The translations under genes were made by a program, and so were the position numbers. A stretch of 64,000 bases of DNA. Origin: Paraburkholderia sp. (lineage in GTDB: Bacteria > Pseudomonadota > Gammaproteobacteria > Burkholderiales > Burkholderiaceae). Below are positions 45,950 through 55,819 of the stretch, one piece after another. The notes under the pieces are model-generated. The model searched no databases. It was not told the origin of the DNA and saw only the letters and a program-made list of their open reading frames with translations. The stretch lies in assembly GCF_024281035.1 (NCBI RefSeq), contig NZ_JAMXLH010000022.1, positions 62,001 through 126,000 of the forward strand, given 5' to 3'. How positions within the stretch are numbered: the stretch's first letter is position 1; every line of letters starts with the position of its first letter.

Positions 45950-47514
45950 TGGCGAACCTGCCCGAAGTAGACCAATTCGACACTGGCGTCTACCAGTGGG
46001 AAACCAACGATAACGCGCTGGGTGGCGTAAACGGCGTTATGAACACGCCGCCCAAATCGCTGGCGAATCGCACGCGCTTCCTGCTGAATCGCATTCTGGA
46101 CGGCGTGCTGAATTTCATTGGCGACAGCGGCGCGAAAAACGCTATCACGCTTGTCTACCCGCTGCCCGTTCCAGCGCTGAAAGACGGGATGGAAATCAAT
46201 TTCCGCGTGGCCGTCACGAACGACAACGCGGTAAATGTCGCGCTGACGAACGCGGGCGGCAATGCGTTGGCCACGCTGCCGCTGTACGGCGGCGACCATG
46301 CGGCGCTGTCGGGCGGCGAGCTGCCTGCAGGTGCGGGCGTGCGTGCGCGTCTGAATACCGCGCTGAACGCTGCGAATGGCGGTGCGTGGGTAATCATGGC
46401 AGTGTCGGGCGGCTATGCTCGCGTGCCGACTGCGCCCACTGGCGATATGTCCACGAAGGTGGCCAATATGGCCGCGCTGTTTCAGGCGTTCAACGGCCTC
46501 AAAAACGTGGACGTGTCGGCGGCCGGCGATACCGCCCTGACAGCGGCGCAGTATGGCGTGGGCATGCTGAAGCTTACCGGCGCGCTGCCAGCTTCGAAAA
46601 ATCTGCTGTTCCCGGCGCAGACGGGGCAGTGGATTATCGACAACGAAGCCACGGGCAATTACAACATCACGGCAGAAGTAACCGGCGGCGTCGGCGCAGG
46701 CGTCGTGCTGCCGGTTGGCTCGCCGGTTATTGTCCAGTCGGACGGAACGAATATCAAATTCGCCAGCGCAGGCGGGCAGGCGGGTTTCCGTGCCGTGCCG
46801 ATTAGTGGCCAGGCAGGTCCGTCCATCACGATCACGGGCGGCTACACGCCAGGCGCTCTCATGATCGAGAAGAACGGTTCCATGCTGGAGCCGGGCACCG
46901 CGGCTGCGCCCGACTTCACGGCGACGGACGGTAAGACGATCAATTTCACGCAGGCGCTGGTGGCAGCGGACACGCTGACAATCTATCTGTTCTCGACGTT
47001 CAACGTGGCCAACGCCGTGCAGAAGTCGGGCGACACGATGGGCGGCCCCCTTGCCCTGTATGCCGGTTCTACGGTGTCGGCGCCAGCGGCGGGCGACAAC
47101 AGCCAGAACGTTCCCAGCACGTCGTGGTTCAAGGGCGAGGCGGCGACGGAAACGAATGTGGGCACGCTGAAGGTGGCCACGCAGGCATTGACGAATGCAG
47201 GCGCCGACGATGCCACGGCGGTTACGCCGAAGAAGCTGCGCGCGGGGTTTTCGATTTCGTTGGCGGCAAACGGCTATGTGGCTTTCCCGTCATGGCTGGG
47301 CGCCCTGATTATCCAGTGGGGGATTACAGGGGCATCCCCTGGGGGAACTGGCGTTGCCTTCCCCACTACTTTCCCGACTGCCGTTCGGGCTGTCGCCATT
47401 GGCGGTATCGGCGGGGTGGTGGCGGCTGTCTCCGCGAGCAGTAATTCCGCGTTCATATGCACCTCCAGCGCCGCTACGGGCGGACAAACGTGGTGGATGG
47501 CGATAGGTAACTAA
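45949..47514 (+). CDS. Tail fibre protein
   Basis: [33 protein letters not shown] start; C-terminal tip module. Confidence 0.8.
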   Translation: MANLPEVDQFDTGVYQWETNDNALGGVNGVMNTPPKSLANRTRFLLNRILDGVLNFIGDSGAKNAITLVYPLPVPALKDGMEINFRVAVTNDNAVNVALTNAGGNALATLPLYGGDHAALSGGELPAGAGVRARLNTALNAANGGAWVIMAVSGGYARVPTAPTGDMSTKVANMAALFQAFNGLKNVDVSAAGDTALTAAQYGVGMLKLTGALPASKNLLFPAQTGQWIIDNEATGNYNITAEVTGGVGAGVVLPVGSPVIVQSDGTNIKFASAGGQAGFRAVPISGQAGPSITITGGYTPGALMIEKNGSMLEPGTAAAPDFTATDGKTINFTQALVAADTLTIYLFSTFNVANAVQKSGDTMGGPLALYAGSTVSAPAAGDNSQNVPSTSWFKGEAATETNVGTLKVATQALTNAGADDATAVTPKKLRAGFSISLAANGYVAFPSWLGALIIQWGITGASPGGTGVAFPTTFPTAVRAVAIGGIGGVVAAVSASSNSAFICTSSAATGGQTWWMAIGN

Positions 47515-47529
47515 GGGAGGGAAAACAAT

Positions 47530-48063
47530 ATGTCACTCGCATCCAATCTCGCTGCGCTTGCGCGGCTGCTGACGGCGGCCGCCAACGGCATCATTAACGG
47601 CACCACGCCCGCGTCGGGCGACAACAGCACGGCGCTGGCCACCACGGCGTGGATGAAGGCCGAGCAGGCCCAGGAAACCGTGCAGGGCACATCGAAGGTG
47701 GCTACGCAGGCGATCACGAACGCAGGCACCGACGACACCACTATCGTCACGCCGAAGAAACTGCGCGCGGGGTTTTCGATTTCGCTGGGCGCGAATGGCT
47801 ATATCGCGTTCCCGACGTGGTTAGGCGGTCTGATTATCCAGTGGATGACGCTCGGGTCGATCGGAGCGCAGGGGAGCGTGTCGGTTACGCTGCCAATAGC
47901 GTTCCCTACGATGGGATTTGTTGCGTTTGCAAACTCCGTGGACGGCGGCTTTACGGCTACGTATCGGGTGAACCCGACCACCCCATCCAAGACTGCCGTC
48001 ACTGTGGGTAACACATACAACGCTGCAATTCCCGGCGCAATGCTTCTCGTACTCGGATATTAA
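47530..48063 (+). CDS. Second short tail fibre tip protein
   Basis: TPASGDNSTALATTAWMK...[32 protein letters not shown], paralogous to end of upstream fibre. Confidence 0.7.
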   Translation: MSLASNLAALARLLTAAANGIINGTTPASGDNSTALATTAWMKAEQAQETVQGTSKVATQAITNAGTDDTTIVTPKKLRAGFSISLGANGYIAFPTWLGGLIIQWMTLGSIGAQGSVSVTLPIAFPTMGFVAFANSVDGGFTATYRVNPTTPSKTAVTVGNTYNAAIPGAMLLVLGY

Positions 48064-48065
48064 TC

Positions 48066-48638
48066 ATGAGCCAGAAATACGCATCCTATGACGCTACCGG
48101 GGCAATCACCGGCTTCTACGATGACGCCATCGGCATGCCGCCCGCTGGCACGCTGAAATTGGCGATCACGAACGACCAGTGGCAGGCATGCCTGGCCAGC
48201 CCTGGTGCGTACGTCGTGGACACTGTGGCAATTGCCGTTATGGCTGCGCCGCCGGTTGATCCGACCGTGGTTCTCGCAAGCGCGAAGGCCGTCAAGATTT
48301 CGGCGCTGCAGGCCGCGTGCGGTGCGGCGCTTGTCGCGGGCTTCGCGTCGTCGGCGCTGGGCGCCCCGCACACTTACCCGTCGCAGAAGAACGACCAGGA
48401 CAACCTGCAAAGCGCGGTGGCCGCGTCGGGAGGGCAGGCGGGCGCATGGGCCACGCCGCTGTGGTGCGAGGATCAAACCGGCACCTGGGCGTACACCGCG
48501 CACACGGCGGCACAGGTGGCGCAGGTGAATGTGGATTGGGTGGCGTTCCGCACGGCGGCACAGTCGAAGTACGCGGCAGCCGTCGCGCAGGTGAATGCAG
48601 CGACCACGGCGGACGCCGTCGCGGCGGTGTCTGCATAA
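48066..48638 (+). CDS. Tail fibre assembly-like protein (DUF4376-like)
   Basis: Follows fibre genes; AAQVAQVNVDWVAFRTAAQSKYAAAVAQVNAATT. Confidence 0.65.
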   Translation: MSQKYASYDATGAITGFYDDAIGMPPAGTLKLAITNDQWQACLASPGAYVVDTVAIAVMAAPPVDPTVVLASAKAVKISALQAACGAALVAGFASSALGAPHTYPSQKNDQDNLQSAVAASGGQAGAWATPLWCEDQTGTWAYTAHTAAQVAQVNVDWVAFRTAAQSKYAAAVAQVNAATTADAVAAVSA

Positions 48639-48660
48639 CATTCAGGCGGGAGCAGCCACT

Positions 48661-48686
48661 GGGCGCCTTCGGGCGCCCTTTTTTAT
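48661..48686 (+). terminator. Rho-independent terminator GGGCGCC-TTCG-GGCGCCC-TTTTTTAT
   Basis: 7-bp GC stem, TTCG tetraloop, T6 tract. Confidence 0.85.
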
Positions 48687-48689
48687 GCC

Positions 48690-48707
48690 GAAACCCTCAT
48701 GTGGAAC
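48690..48707 (+). repeat. 18-bp dispersed repeat GAAACCCTCATGTGGAAC, copy 4
   Basis: Exact match; intergenic, directly after a terminator. Confidence 0.9.
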
Positions 48708-48767
48708 GTGTGCGGCCGCAAAGCGATCATGGCGCCAATCTGAAACCAGACCGCCACAAAAGGCCAT

Positions 48768-50225
48768 ATGTCCACTGACTTTCTGCATGGTGTCGAAGTT
48801 CTCGACATTGACGACGGCTCGCGAAGCATTAGCATCGCGTCCAGTTCGGTGATCGGCATTATCGGCACTGCGCCGAATGCGGACCCGACCGCCTTCCCCC
48901 TCAATACGCCCGTCCTGATTGCAGGCTCGCGCAGCGACGCAGCGAAGCTTGTCGCGCTCACCACGTCCGCCGATAACGGCACGCTGCCGGATGCAATCGA
49001 CAGCATTCTGAACCAGGCGAAAGCCGTTATCGTCGTGATCCGCGTAGACGTGGCCCAGGACGTGAACGCGCAGCGCGCGCTGGTGATCGGCGGCACCGAC
49101 GTGAACGGCAACTATACGGGCCTGCAGGCTCTCATGGCTGCCGAGCACGTCCTGGGCTTCAAGCCGCGCATTATCGTTGCGCCTGGCTTCACGCACCAGC
49201 GCGTTGCCGATGGCGTATCCACGCTGTCCATCGAAGAAGGGGGCGCCGGCTACACGGACGGCACCTATGCACTGGTTCCGTCCGGGGGCGGTGGTGGTTC
49301 CGGCGTGGTCGCAACGGCCACTGTCGTGGGCGGCATCGTGAAGTCCACGGAAATCGTCCAGAACGGCTACCAGTTCACGGCGGCGCCCGCGTTCGCAATG
49401 CCCGCATCCGCCGGCGCGCCGACCCAGGCGGCAACGTTCGCATCGACCGTGGGCACCGTGGCCAACGCAGTGGTTAGCGTGCTGCAGGGAACCATCCTGA
49501 ATTCGCTGCGCGCCGTCGTGATTGCGGACGGCCCCGGCACGACCGATGCAGACGCCATTGCCTACGCAGGCGACTTCGGCAGCAAGCGCATCTTCCTGGT
49601 TGATCCGCCGATTACGAAAACCGATTCGAGCGGCAACAACGTGGTTTCCTACGTCAGCTCGTGCGTTGCGGGCCTTATTGCGCAGGTGGACAACGCGCTG
49701 GGCTTCTGGTGGTCGCCGTCCAACCAGACTATCAGCGGCATTACCGGCACCGCTCGCCCGATCGATTTCGTGCTGGGGGATACCACCAGCCGCGCGAACC
49801 TGCTGAACAGCAAGAACGTGGCCACGGTGATTCGGCAGAACGGCTTCCGGCTGTGGGGGAACCGCACGCTGTCCAGTGATCCGAAATGGACGTTCCTGTG
49901 TGTCGTGCGTACCGCCGACATTATCGCGGACAGCCTGCAGGCGGCACACTTGTGGGCGGTGGATCGCGGCATCACGAAGAACTACGTCAACGACGTGGTG
50001 GACGGCGTGAAGGCGTTCCTTTCGAGTCTGCAGGCGAAGGGCGCAATCCTGGGCGGTGACTGCTGGGCCGATCCTGACGTGAACAGCGCCGCGCAAGTCG
50101 CAGAAGGCCAGATCGCGTTCGATTTCGACTTCACGCCGGCATACCCGGCAGAGCGCGTGACGTTCCGCAGCCATCTGGTGAATGACTATATCGCCAGCAT
50201 CTTCAGCAACAGCGCAGGGAGCTAA
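48768..50225 (+). CDS. Tail sheath protein (FI-like) with an inserted domain
   Basis: MSTDFLHGVEVLDIDDGSRSISIASSSVIGIIGTAP. Confidence 0.9.
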   Translation: MSTDFLHGVEVLDIDDGSRSISIASSSVIGIIGTAPNADPTAFPLNTPVLIAGSRSDAAKLVALTTSADNGTLPDAIDSILNQAKAVIVVIRVDVAQDVNAQRALVIGGTDVNGNYTGLQALMAAEHVLGFKPRIIVAPGFTHQRVADGVSTLSIEEGGAGYTDGTYALVPSGGGGGSGVVATATVVGGIVKSTEIVQNGYQFTAAPAFAMPASAGAPTQAATFASTVGTVANAVVSVLQGTILNSLRAVVIADGPGTTDADAIAYAGDFGSKRIFLVDPPITKTDSSGNNVVSYVSSCVAGLIAQVDNALGFWWSPSNQTISGITGTARPIDFVLGDTTSRANLLNSKNVATVIRQNGFRLWGNRTLSSDPKWTFLCVVRTADIIADSLQAAHLWAVDRGITKNYVNDVVDGVKAFLSSLQAKGAILGGDCWADPDVNSAAQVAEGQIAFDFDFTPAYPAERVTFRSHLVNDYIASIFSNSAGS

Positions 50226-50230
50226 TCGCC

Positions 50231-50737
50231 ATGGCGATCCAGGACATTCGCAAGTATTTCAATGTCTTCTACAACGGCTACGGCATGGCGGGCAAGTGCG
50301 AGGAATTCAACCCGCCGAAGCTCGTCGCCAAGATGGAAGATTACATCGGCGGCGGCATGTTCGCGCCGGCCGAAATCACGATGGGGCTGGAAAAGCTCGA
50401 AACCGATTTCACGCTGAAGTCCTTCGACAAAAACGTGCTTTCGACGTTCGGCGTGGTGGAGGGCACGCCGCTTACCGCATCCCTGCGTGAAGTGCTGGAG
50501 GACGACGACGGCACGCAAACGGGCGTCGTCCACACGTTGCGCGGCAAGGTGAAGGAAATCGACCAGGGCACCGTCAAGACGGGCGAGGCCGCGAAGCTGA
50601 AAACCACCATGGCGCTGACGTATTACCGGCTGGACCATGGCGGCACGACGGTGTGGGAGATCGACGTGGCCAACATGATCTTCAAGCAGAACGGCACCGA
50701 TGTGCTGGCCAATGTCCGCAACCTGCTGGGCATCTAA
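50231..50737 (+). CDS. Tail tube protein (FII-like)
   Basis: IRKYFNVFYNGYGMAGKCEEFNPPKLVAKMEDYIGGGMFAPAEITMGLEKLETDF. Confidence 0.9.
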   Translation: MAIQDIRKYFNVFYNGYGMAGKCEEFNPPKLVAKMEDYIGGGMFAPAEITMGLEKLETDFTLKSFDKNVLSTFGVVEGTPLTASLREVLEDDDGTQTGVVHTLRGKVKEIDQGTVKTGEAAKLKTTMALTYYRLDHGGTTVWEIDVANMIFKQNGTDVLANVRNLLGI

Positions 50738-50796
50738 GCGGTAGCGGCTGGCGCAATGCCAGCCCGAAATTCACTTTCAACGAAGGAAGCAGCAAC

Positions 50797-51099
50797 GTGA
50801 AAAGCGACAACGAAAGCGCGGAAAAGAAGCCGGAAGATTTCGTGAAATATGGCGACGGCTTCGCGGATATCACGCTGTCCCGCCCGCTGAACATCGGTGG
50901 CCCGGCGCTGACGAAATTGCGCATGCGCGAGCCGACCGTGGGCGACCAGATTACGCACGACGCGCGCAAGGGCAGCGACGCAGAAAAAGAGATGGAGACG
51001 TTCGCGGCGCTTATGGAGATGGCGCCCGAACACGTTCGCAAACTCCCTCTGCGCGACTACAGGCGCCTGACGGCGGCCTACCTGGGTTTTCTCGAATAG
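50797..51099 (+). CDS. Tail assembly chaperone gpE-like
   Basis: GTG start; FADITLSRPLNIGGPALTKLRMREPTVGDQI. Confidence 0.8.
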   Translation: MKSDNESAEKKPEDFVKYGDGFADITLSRPLNIGGPALTKLRMREPTVGDQITHDARKGSDAEKEMETFAALMEMAPEHVRKLPLRDYRRLTAAYLGFLE

Positions 51100-51239
51100 A
51101 GCGCAGCACCATCCGACGCTGCGCTCTGGCCCTGGCCAGTCATACGGGCTGGGGTGAATCGGAAATACTGGCCATGCCCGCTTCGCGGTTTCTGTGGTGG
51201 CTGGATGGGCTGGACGAACTGACGAAACCCACGACGTAA
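51084..51239 (+). CDS. gpE' -1 frameshift extension of the tail chaperone
   Basis: GGGTTTT at 51084-51090 in X-XXY-YYZ phase; -1 frame open to TAA 51237-51239, ALASHTGWGESEILAMPASRFLWWLDGL. Confidence 0.8.
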   Translation, partial: GFSRIERSTIRRCALALASHTGWGESEILAMPASRFLWWLDGLDELTKPTT

Positions 51240-53285
51240 ATGGCAAACAAGCGGCTAAATGCCACCATCGTAATCGGCGGAACGATTACAGGCGCACTCA
51301 AAGGTGCCCTGAAATCTTCCGCCGATGGCGTTAAAAGAATCGGCAGCGAAATGCAGGCGCTTCAAAAGCGCCAGGCTCTGCTGGGGAAGTCCATCCAAAC
51401 GTTCGCCCGTATGGGTAGGGACGTGGATGGCTTGCGCTCCAGCTACGCCCGCACCGTCGAGCAGGTGGACCGCCTGCGCCACGCACAGGAGCGGCTTAAC
51501 AAGGCGCAAAGCCAGTACAAGGCGATGAAGGGCGTAAGCGGCAAGCTGGTGGCTGCTGGTGCCAGCGCGGCCGTGGCAGGAGCGTCAATCGGTGGCGTTC
51601 TTTCGATGGGAGTTCACGCGGCTATCCAGCGTGAAAATGCGGTGGCCGTGATCCGCAATTCTGGCGTATCGAAAGAAGATGCGGACGCCATGATTGGCGC
51701 TGCGAAGAATTCAAGGCAGTTCGGTGTATCGGTTACGAAAGCAACCGACACAGTTAGCGAGCTGCGCACCGCGCTGGGCGACGCGCACCACGCTATCCAG
51801 GCGCTACCTTCGGCGCTTAAAGCTATTTCCGGGCTTCAGCTATACGACCGCCTGCACCACACTGATATGGCATCCGGCGATTCGGCTTATCAGATGGCGA
51901 AGGTATCCGAAGAACGCGGCGGCGCTACCGACCCCAAGGCCATGCGGGAGAAGTACAACTGGGCATTTAAAGCGCTGACGGGGTCGAATGGCAAGGTAAC
52001 AATCGGTGACCTTCTCACGTCGGTGCGTTCGGGTAAGGGCGCCGTGCAGGCCATGTCCGACGAAGCGTTTTTTGGCGACACGTTTTTGCAGCAGAGCATG
52101 GGCGCAGACCGTTATGGCACGTCCAGCAGCTCGCTGGTAAATGCATGGATCGGCGGCCATCAAACGCATAGCGCGTTCGATCACATGCTGCAAATGGGCC
52201 TGCTGAATCGGAAGGGCGTCAGGTTCGATAAAAACGGCCGCGTCAAGACGGTTTCGCCTGACGCGCTGGTGGACGCTCAAACGTTCCTGAAAGACCCGCA
52301 AAAGTGGGTTGATGAACACCTGGTGCCGCTGGCGAAAAAGCAGGGCGTGGATGTTAACGACCCCGCGCAGGTAATGAAATTCGTGGGCGCTATCGCGTCG
52401 AATCCGAATGCGGCAAATATGCTTTTGAGCCGCATTCGTTTCGGTGCGAGCATCTGGAAAGACCGCCATAACGTTATCCAGGCGAATGGTGTGGACGACT
52501 CGGACAACGCCAACAGGAATTCGACGGCGGGCAAGGTAGATAACGCCCGTGCGCGCCTGGATGATGCACAGGCCCGTGTTGGCAATGTACTTATCCCTGC
52601 GTTCGCGACGGCGATGGAGCGCACGGCCACAATCCTGGAGTCGGTAAATCGGTTCGCGGACGAAAACCCCCGCCTGATGAAAGGTGTGGTGATGGGGTTA
52701 GGTGGGCTGGCCGTTGGCCTGACGGTGGCCGCGCCCGTACTGGTGACGGCGGCCGGCGCACTGCATCTCTTTTCCACCATCAAGCTGGCGCGCACTGTCG
52801 CTTCGCTGCGGGAGCTTGAGACGGCATCGAGCGGGGTTAGCAAGGCTGCGAGCAGCGCGGGCGGCGGTGTGATGGGATTCATCGGCAAGCTGGGCATGAT
52901 TGCCGCGCTGGCAGAAGTCGCGCTGGGCGTCGCGAAGGCTGCGGGGCTGCCGGACGTAGACAAGTCGCAGGGCCAAAAGGACGTGGCAAATGGGAATTGG
53001 TGGGCCGCGTCCGCGCACCTGTCGGCTGGCGATTTCATCAAAGCCGGATGGGCGCACCTCACGGGAGGCGACAAGGCACCGGCCGCCGTCACGCCCACGG
53101 TTCCACCGATGGCCACAGCCCCCGCCAAGGCCGCGCCGCAGGTTGCCGACAACCGGCAGTTTCACGTGACAATCCACCAGCAACCTGGGCAGTCCAGTGA
53201 ATCGCTGGCGAATGACGTAACGCGCAAGCTGGGGGCGCCGAAACAGAGCGCCCTTGGCTCCGGCCTGTATGACACTGGATTCTAA
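51240..53285 (+). CDS. Tail tape measure protein (gpT-like)
   Basis: 681 aa, coiled-coil start, central hydrophobic segments, position after E/E'. Confidence 0.9.
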   Translation: MANKRLNATIVIGGTITGALKGALKSSADGVKRIGSEMQALQKRQALLGKSIQTFARMGRDVDGLRSSYARTVEQVDRLRHAQERLNKAQSQYKAMKGVSGKLVAAGASAAVAGASIGGVLSMGVHAAIQRENAVAVIRNSGVSKEDADAMIGAAKNSRQFGVSVTKATDTVSELRTALGDAHHAIQALPSALKAISGLQLYDRLHHTDMASGDSAYQMAKVSEERGGATDPKAMREKYNWAFKALTGSNGKVTIGDLLTSVRSGKGAVQAMSDEAFFGDTFLQQSMGADRYGTSSSSLVNAWIGGHQTHSAFDHMLQMGLLNRKGVRFDKNGRVKTVSPDALVDAQTFLKDPQKWVDEHLVPLAKKQGVDVNDPAQVMKFVGAIASNPNAANMLLSRIRFGASIWKDRHNVIQANGVDDSDNANRNSTAGKVDNARARLDDAQARVGNVLIPAFATAMERTATILESVNRFADENPRLMKGVVMGLGGLAVGLTVAAPVLVTAAGALHLFSTIKLARTVASLRELETASSGVSKAASSAGGGVMGFIGKLGMIAALAEVALGVAKAAGLPDVDKSQGQKDVANGNWWAASAHLSAGDFIKAGWAHLTGGDKAPAAVTPTVPPMATAPAKAAPQVADNRQFHVTIHQQPGQSSESLANDVTRKLGAPKQSALGSGLYDTGF

Positions 53286-54245
53286 ATGGGCGTACTCGAT
53301 AACCTGACTGGCATGGCTGCCGGCGGCAACATGCCAGCATTGATGGTGCTGGGCACGTTCCAGTTTTCCCTTAACACGATCGTTTTCCAGGAATGGGCGC
53401 GAAAGAATAAGTGGAAGTGGGGCGCGCTGGAGCGCGTGGGGCAATTCGATGCCCTGCAATACCTTGGGCCTGAGAACGACACGCTGGACCTTCCTGGCGT
53501 TCTCTATCCGAAGTGGAAGGGCGACATAAACAGCCTGGACACGCTGCGAAGCATGGGGGACGCTGGCCAGCCTTACCAGCTCGTAGACAGCATGGGCTAT
53601 ACGCAGGGGCGGTGGATCATCGAGGGGCTGGACGAAAAGCAGTCATTTCACGACGCGGACGGCACGCCGAAGAAAGTCGAGTTCACGCTATCGCTAAAGC
53701 TGCACGACACAGGCGACGACACCGACGACGGAAGCGCGATCCTGTCTCAAGCGTCCAGCGCCACTGCCGCCGCGTCCAGCGCGGACGCCAGCGCGGTATC
53801 TGGATTCTCCAGCCTGGTTAGCACCGTCCAGAAGAACGCGTCGGCAGCGCTGGGCACGCTAAAAAGCGCAGTGCAGCAAGTCCAGATCGCCGTGGCGCCC
53901 GTGATTAACGAGGCGGCCAGCGTCGTCGGCGCGGTGAACCGCAGCATCGCGATGGTGAACGACGTGCGCAATGCTGCAACAAACATTGAGCAGCAGGTTA
54001 AGGCCGCTGGCAATATCGCGGGCGCCCTGAGCGGCGCAAAAACTCTGCTTGGCAAGGTGTCGGCGCTGGGAGTGCAGGGAACGTCTGCAACCGCTGTAAT
54101 CGGTAACGTGTCGTCTATCGTCGGCGGCATTCCGCAGGCTGCGCAATCGGCCCTGCAGACTGCGAACGCGGCGACGGTCGGCGCCACGGCCATGCTGAAT
54201 AGCACACAATCCGACGTCAAATCATTTATTTCTACGTACACCTGA
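53286..54245 (+). CDS. Tail protein U-like
   Basis: GTFQFSLNTIVFQEWARKNKWKWGALERVGQFDALQYLGPENDTLDLPGVLYP. Confidence 0.8.
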   Translation: MGVLDNLTGMAAGGNMPALMVLGTFQFSLNTIVFQEWARKNKWKWGALERVGQFDALQYLGPENDTLDLPGVLYPKWKGDINSLDTLRSMGDAGQPYQLVDSMGYTQGRWIIEGLDEKQSFHDADGTPKKVEFTLSLKLHDTGDDTDDGSAILSQASSATAAASSADASAVSGFSSLVSTVQKNASAALGTLKSAVQQVQIAVAPVINEAASVVGAVNRSIAMVNDVRNAATNIEQQVKAAGNIAGALSGAKTLLGKVSALGVQGTSATAVIGNVSSIVGGIPQAAQSALQTANAATVGATAMLNSTQSDVKSFISTYT

Positions 54246-54466
54246 TGAGCCAAGTCTATATCGCGCGCGACGGTGACACGCTGGATTATGTCGCATGGGC
54301 GCAATACGGCGCCGTGACGCCCGAGATTCTGAACGCCGTGCTGGCAGTGAATCCCGGCCTGTCTGACCTTGGGCCACTGTTGCCGCTTGGCACCGCGGTG
54401 GTTCTTCCTGCGATCAACGTGGCCGCCGAAACGGCCATAAAAAATGAAGTCTCGCTTTGGTCATGA
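54245..54466 (+). CDS. Tail protein X-like (LysM-like)
   Basis: YIARDGDTLDYVAWAQYGAVTPEILNAVLAVNPGLSDLGPLLPLGT. Confidence 0.85.
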   Translation: MSQVYIARDGDTLDYVAWAQYGAVTPEILNAVLAVNPGLSDLGPLLPLGTAVVLPAINVAAETAIKNEVSLWS

Positions 54467-55731
54467 ACATTGCCCCGTCCTACTCCCTGACGGCGAACGA
54501 TAGCGACATAACTGCAATCATTTCAGATCGCTTTGTGTCGCTGTCGTTGCGCGACGAATCCGGCGAAAACACCGATACGCTGGAAATCACCCTTGCGGAC
54601 AACGACCCTGACGCGCCTATCGCATTTCCACCGACGGGCGCAGAGCTGGCATTGTCGCTTGGCTATGACGGGAAGCTGACGCCCAAAGGCGTGTTCGTGT
54701 GCGATGAAATTACGTGCCGTGGTTGGCCGGCGCAATTGATTATCAGCGCAAAGGCTGCTCCGTGGGACCAAACGCCAAAGGGGAAAATCGACTTCCAATC
54801 GCACAAAACGCGATCATGGAAAGCAGGGACGACAATTGGCGCGATGGTTAGGACTATCGCGAGTGAGCATGGGATGACCTCCGTGGTTGCTCCCAGCCTG
54901 GCTGGTATTGCGTTACCCCATATCGACCAGTCCGAAGAATCCGACATGAATCTGTTGCTGCGCGTCGCGAAAAAATACGACGCAATCGCAAAGCCTGCGG
55001 GCGGAAAGATGATTTTCGCCGCGCGCGGGGCGTCGCAAACGGCGAGCGGTGCGGATCTTCCACGCATTCCGATAACTGCTTCCGATGACTCCACTTTCGA
55101 GATGCGTAGGGCTACGCGCGAATCCGCGGGAACCGTTGTGGCCTACTGGCACGACAAGCGCGCCGCAAAGCGCCAACCGATAACCGCCGGAAGTGGCGAG
55201 CCAGTGAAACGCCTAAAGCAATATTTCCCGACCGCTGACATGGCGATGGCTGCCGCGAAAGCGGAGCTGGCGAAGCGATCACGGCATGAATACAGGATAT
55301 CGCTGAACATTCCCGGTGACCCTCGCATTACAGCGGAGGCAATCCTGGACTTGTCCGGCTTTCGCCAATACGTGAACGGTGCGTGGCTTATTACGCGCGC
55401 GGAGCACTTGCTAGACAAGGGCGCTTATCGGTGCGTTATCGAGGGCGAGCGGCCAAATGATGATGTGGTGATGAAGGTAGTGGCCGCGAGAAAAGCCGCT
55501 TCAGCGGCGCCCAATGGAAACGCCAATGATGCCGTTGCAGGCATCCGAAACCAGGCGGGCGCGCTGATGCAACAGGCGAACGACCTCAAGGCCAAGGGTG
55601 ACGCGGCGGACGCTGCAGGTGATTCGGCGGCCGCCACGGAATACTGGCGGCAATCACTGTCGGCCAGCACGCAATCCGTCAATCTGACTGCGCAAGCCGA
55701 CAAACTGGACGCGACGCAGACGATAGGTTAG
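54463..55731 (+). CDS. Late control protein D / baseplate hub
   Basis: SDITAIISDRFVSLSLRDESGENTDTLEITLADND. Confidence 0.9.
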   Translation: MNIAPSYSLTANDSDITAIISDRFVSLSLRDESGENTDTLEITLADNDPDAPIAFPPTGAELALSLGYDGKLTPKGVFVCDEITCRGWPAQLIISAKAAPWDQTPKGKIDFQSHKTRSWKAGTTIGAMVRTIASEHGMTSVVAPSLAGIALPHIDQSEESDMNLLLRVAKKYDAIAKPAGGKMIFAARGASQTASGADLPRIPITASDDSTFEMRRATRESAGTVVAYWHDKRAAKRQPITAGSGEPVKRLKQYFPTADMAMAAAKAELAKRSRHEYRISLNIPGDPRITAEAILDLSGFRQYVNGAWLITRAEHLLDKGAYRCVIEGERPNDDVVMKVVAARKAASAAPNGNANDAVAGIRNQAGALMQQANDLKAKGDAADAAGDSAAATEYWRQSLSASTQSVNLTAQADKLDATQTIG

Positions 55732-55819
55732 TGCCGGATGAATATAGGGTGATTAATCTTACTGATTCGTAATCCTTAGTTTTGGTAAAATGTCAACTCC
55801 CTACATATAGGGCTTCACG

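Noticed and set aside
48642-50174. 510-aa minus-strand ORF antisense to the tail sheath
   Set aside because: Antisense artefact of codon bias; sheath on plus strand is clear
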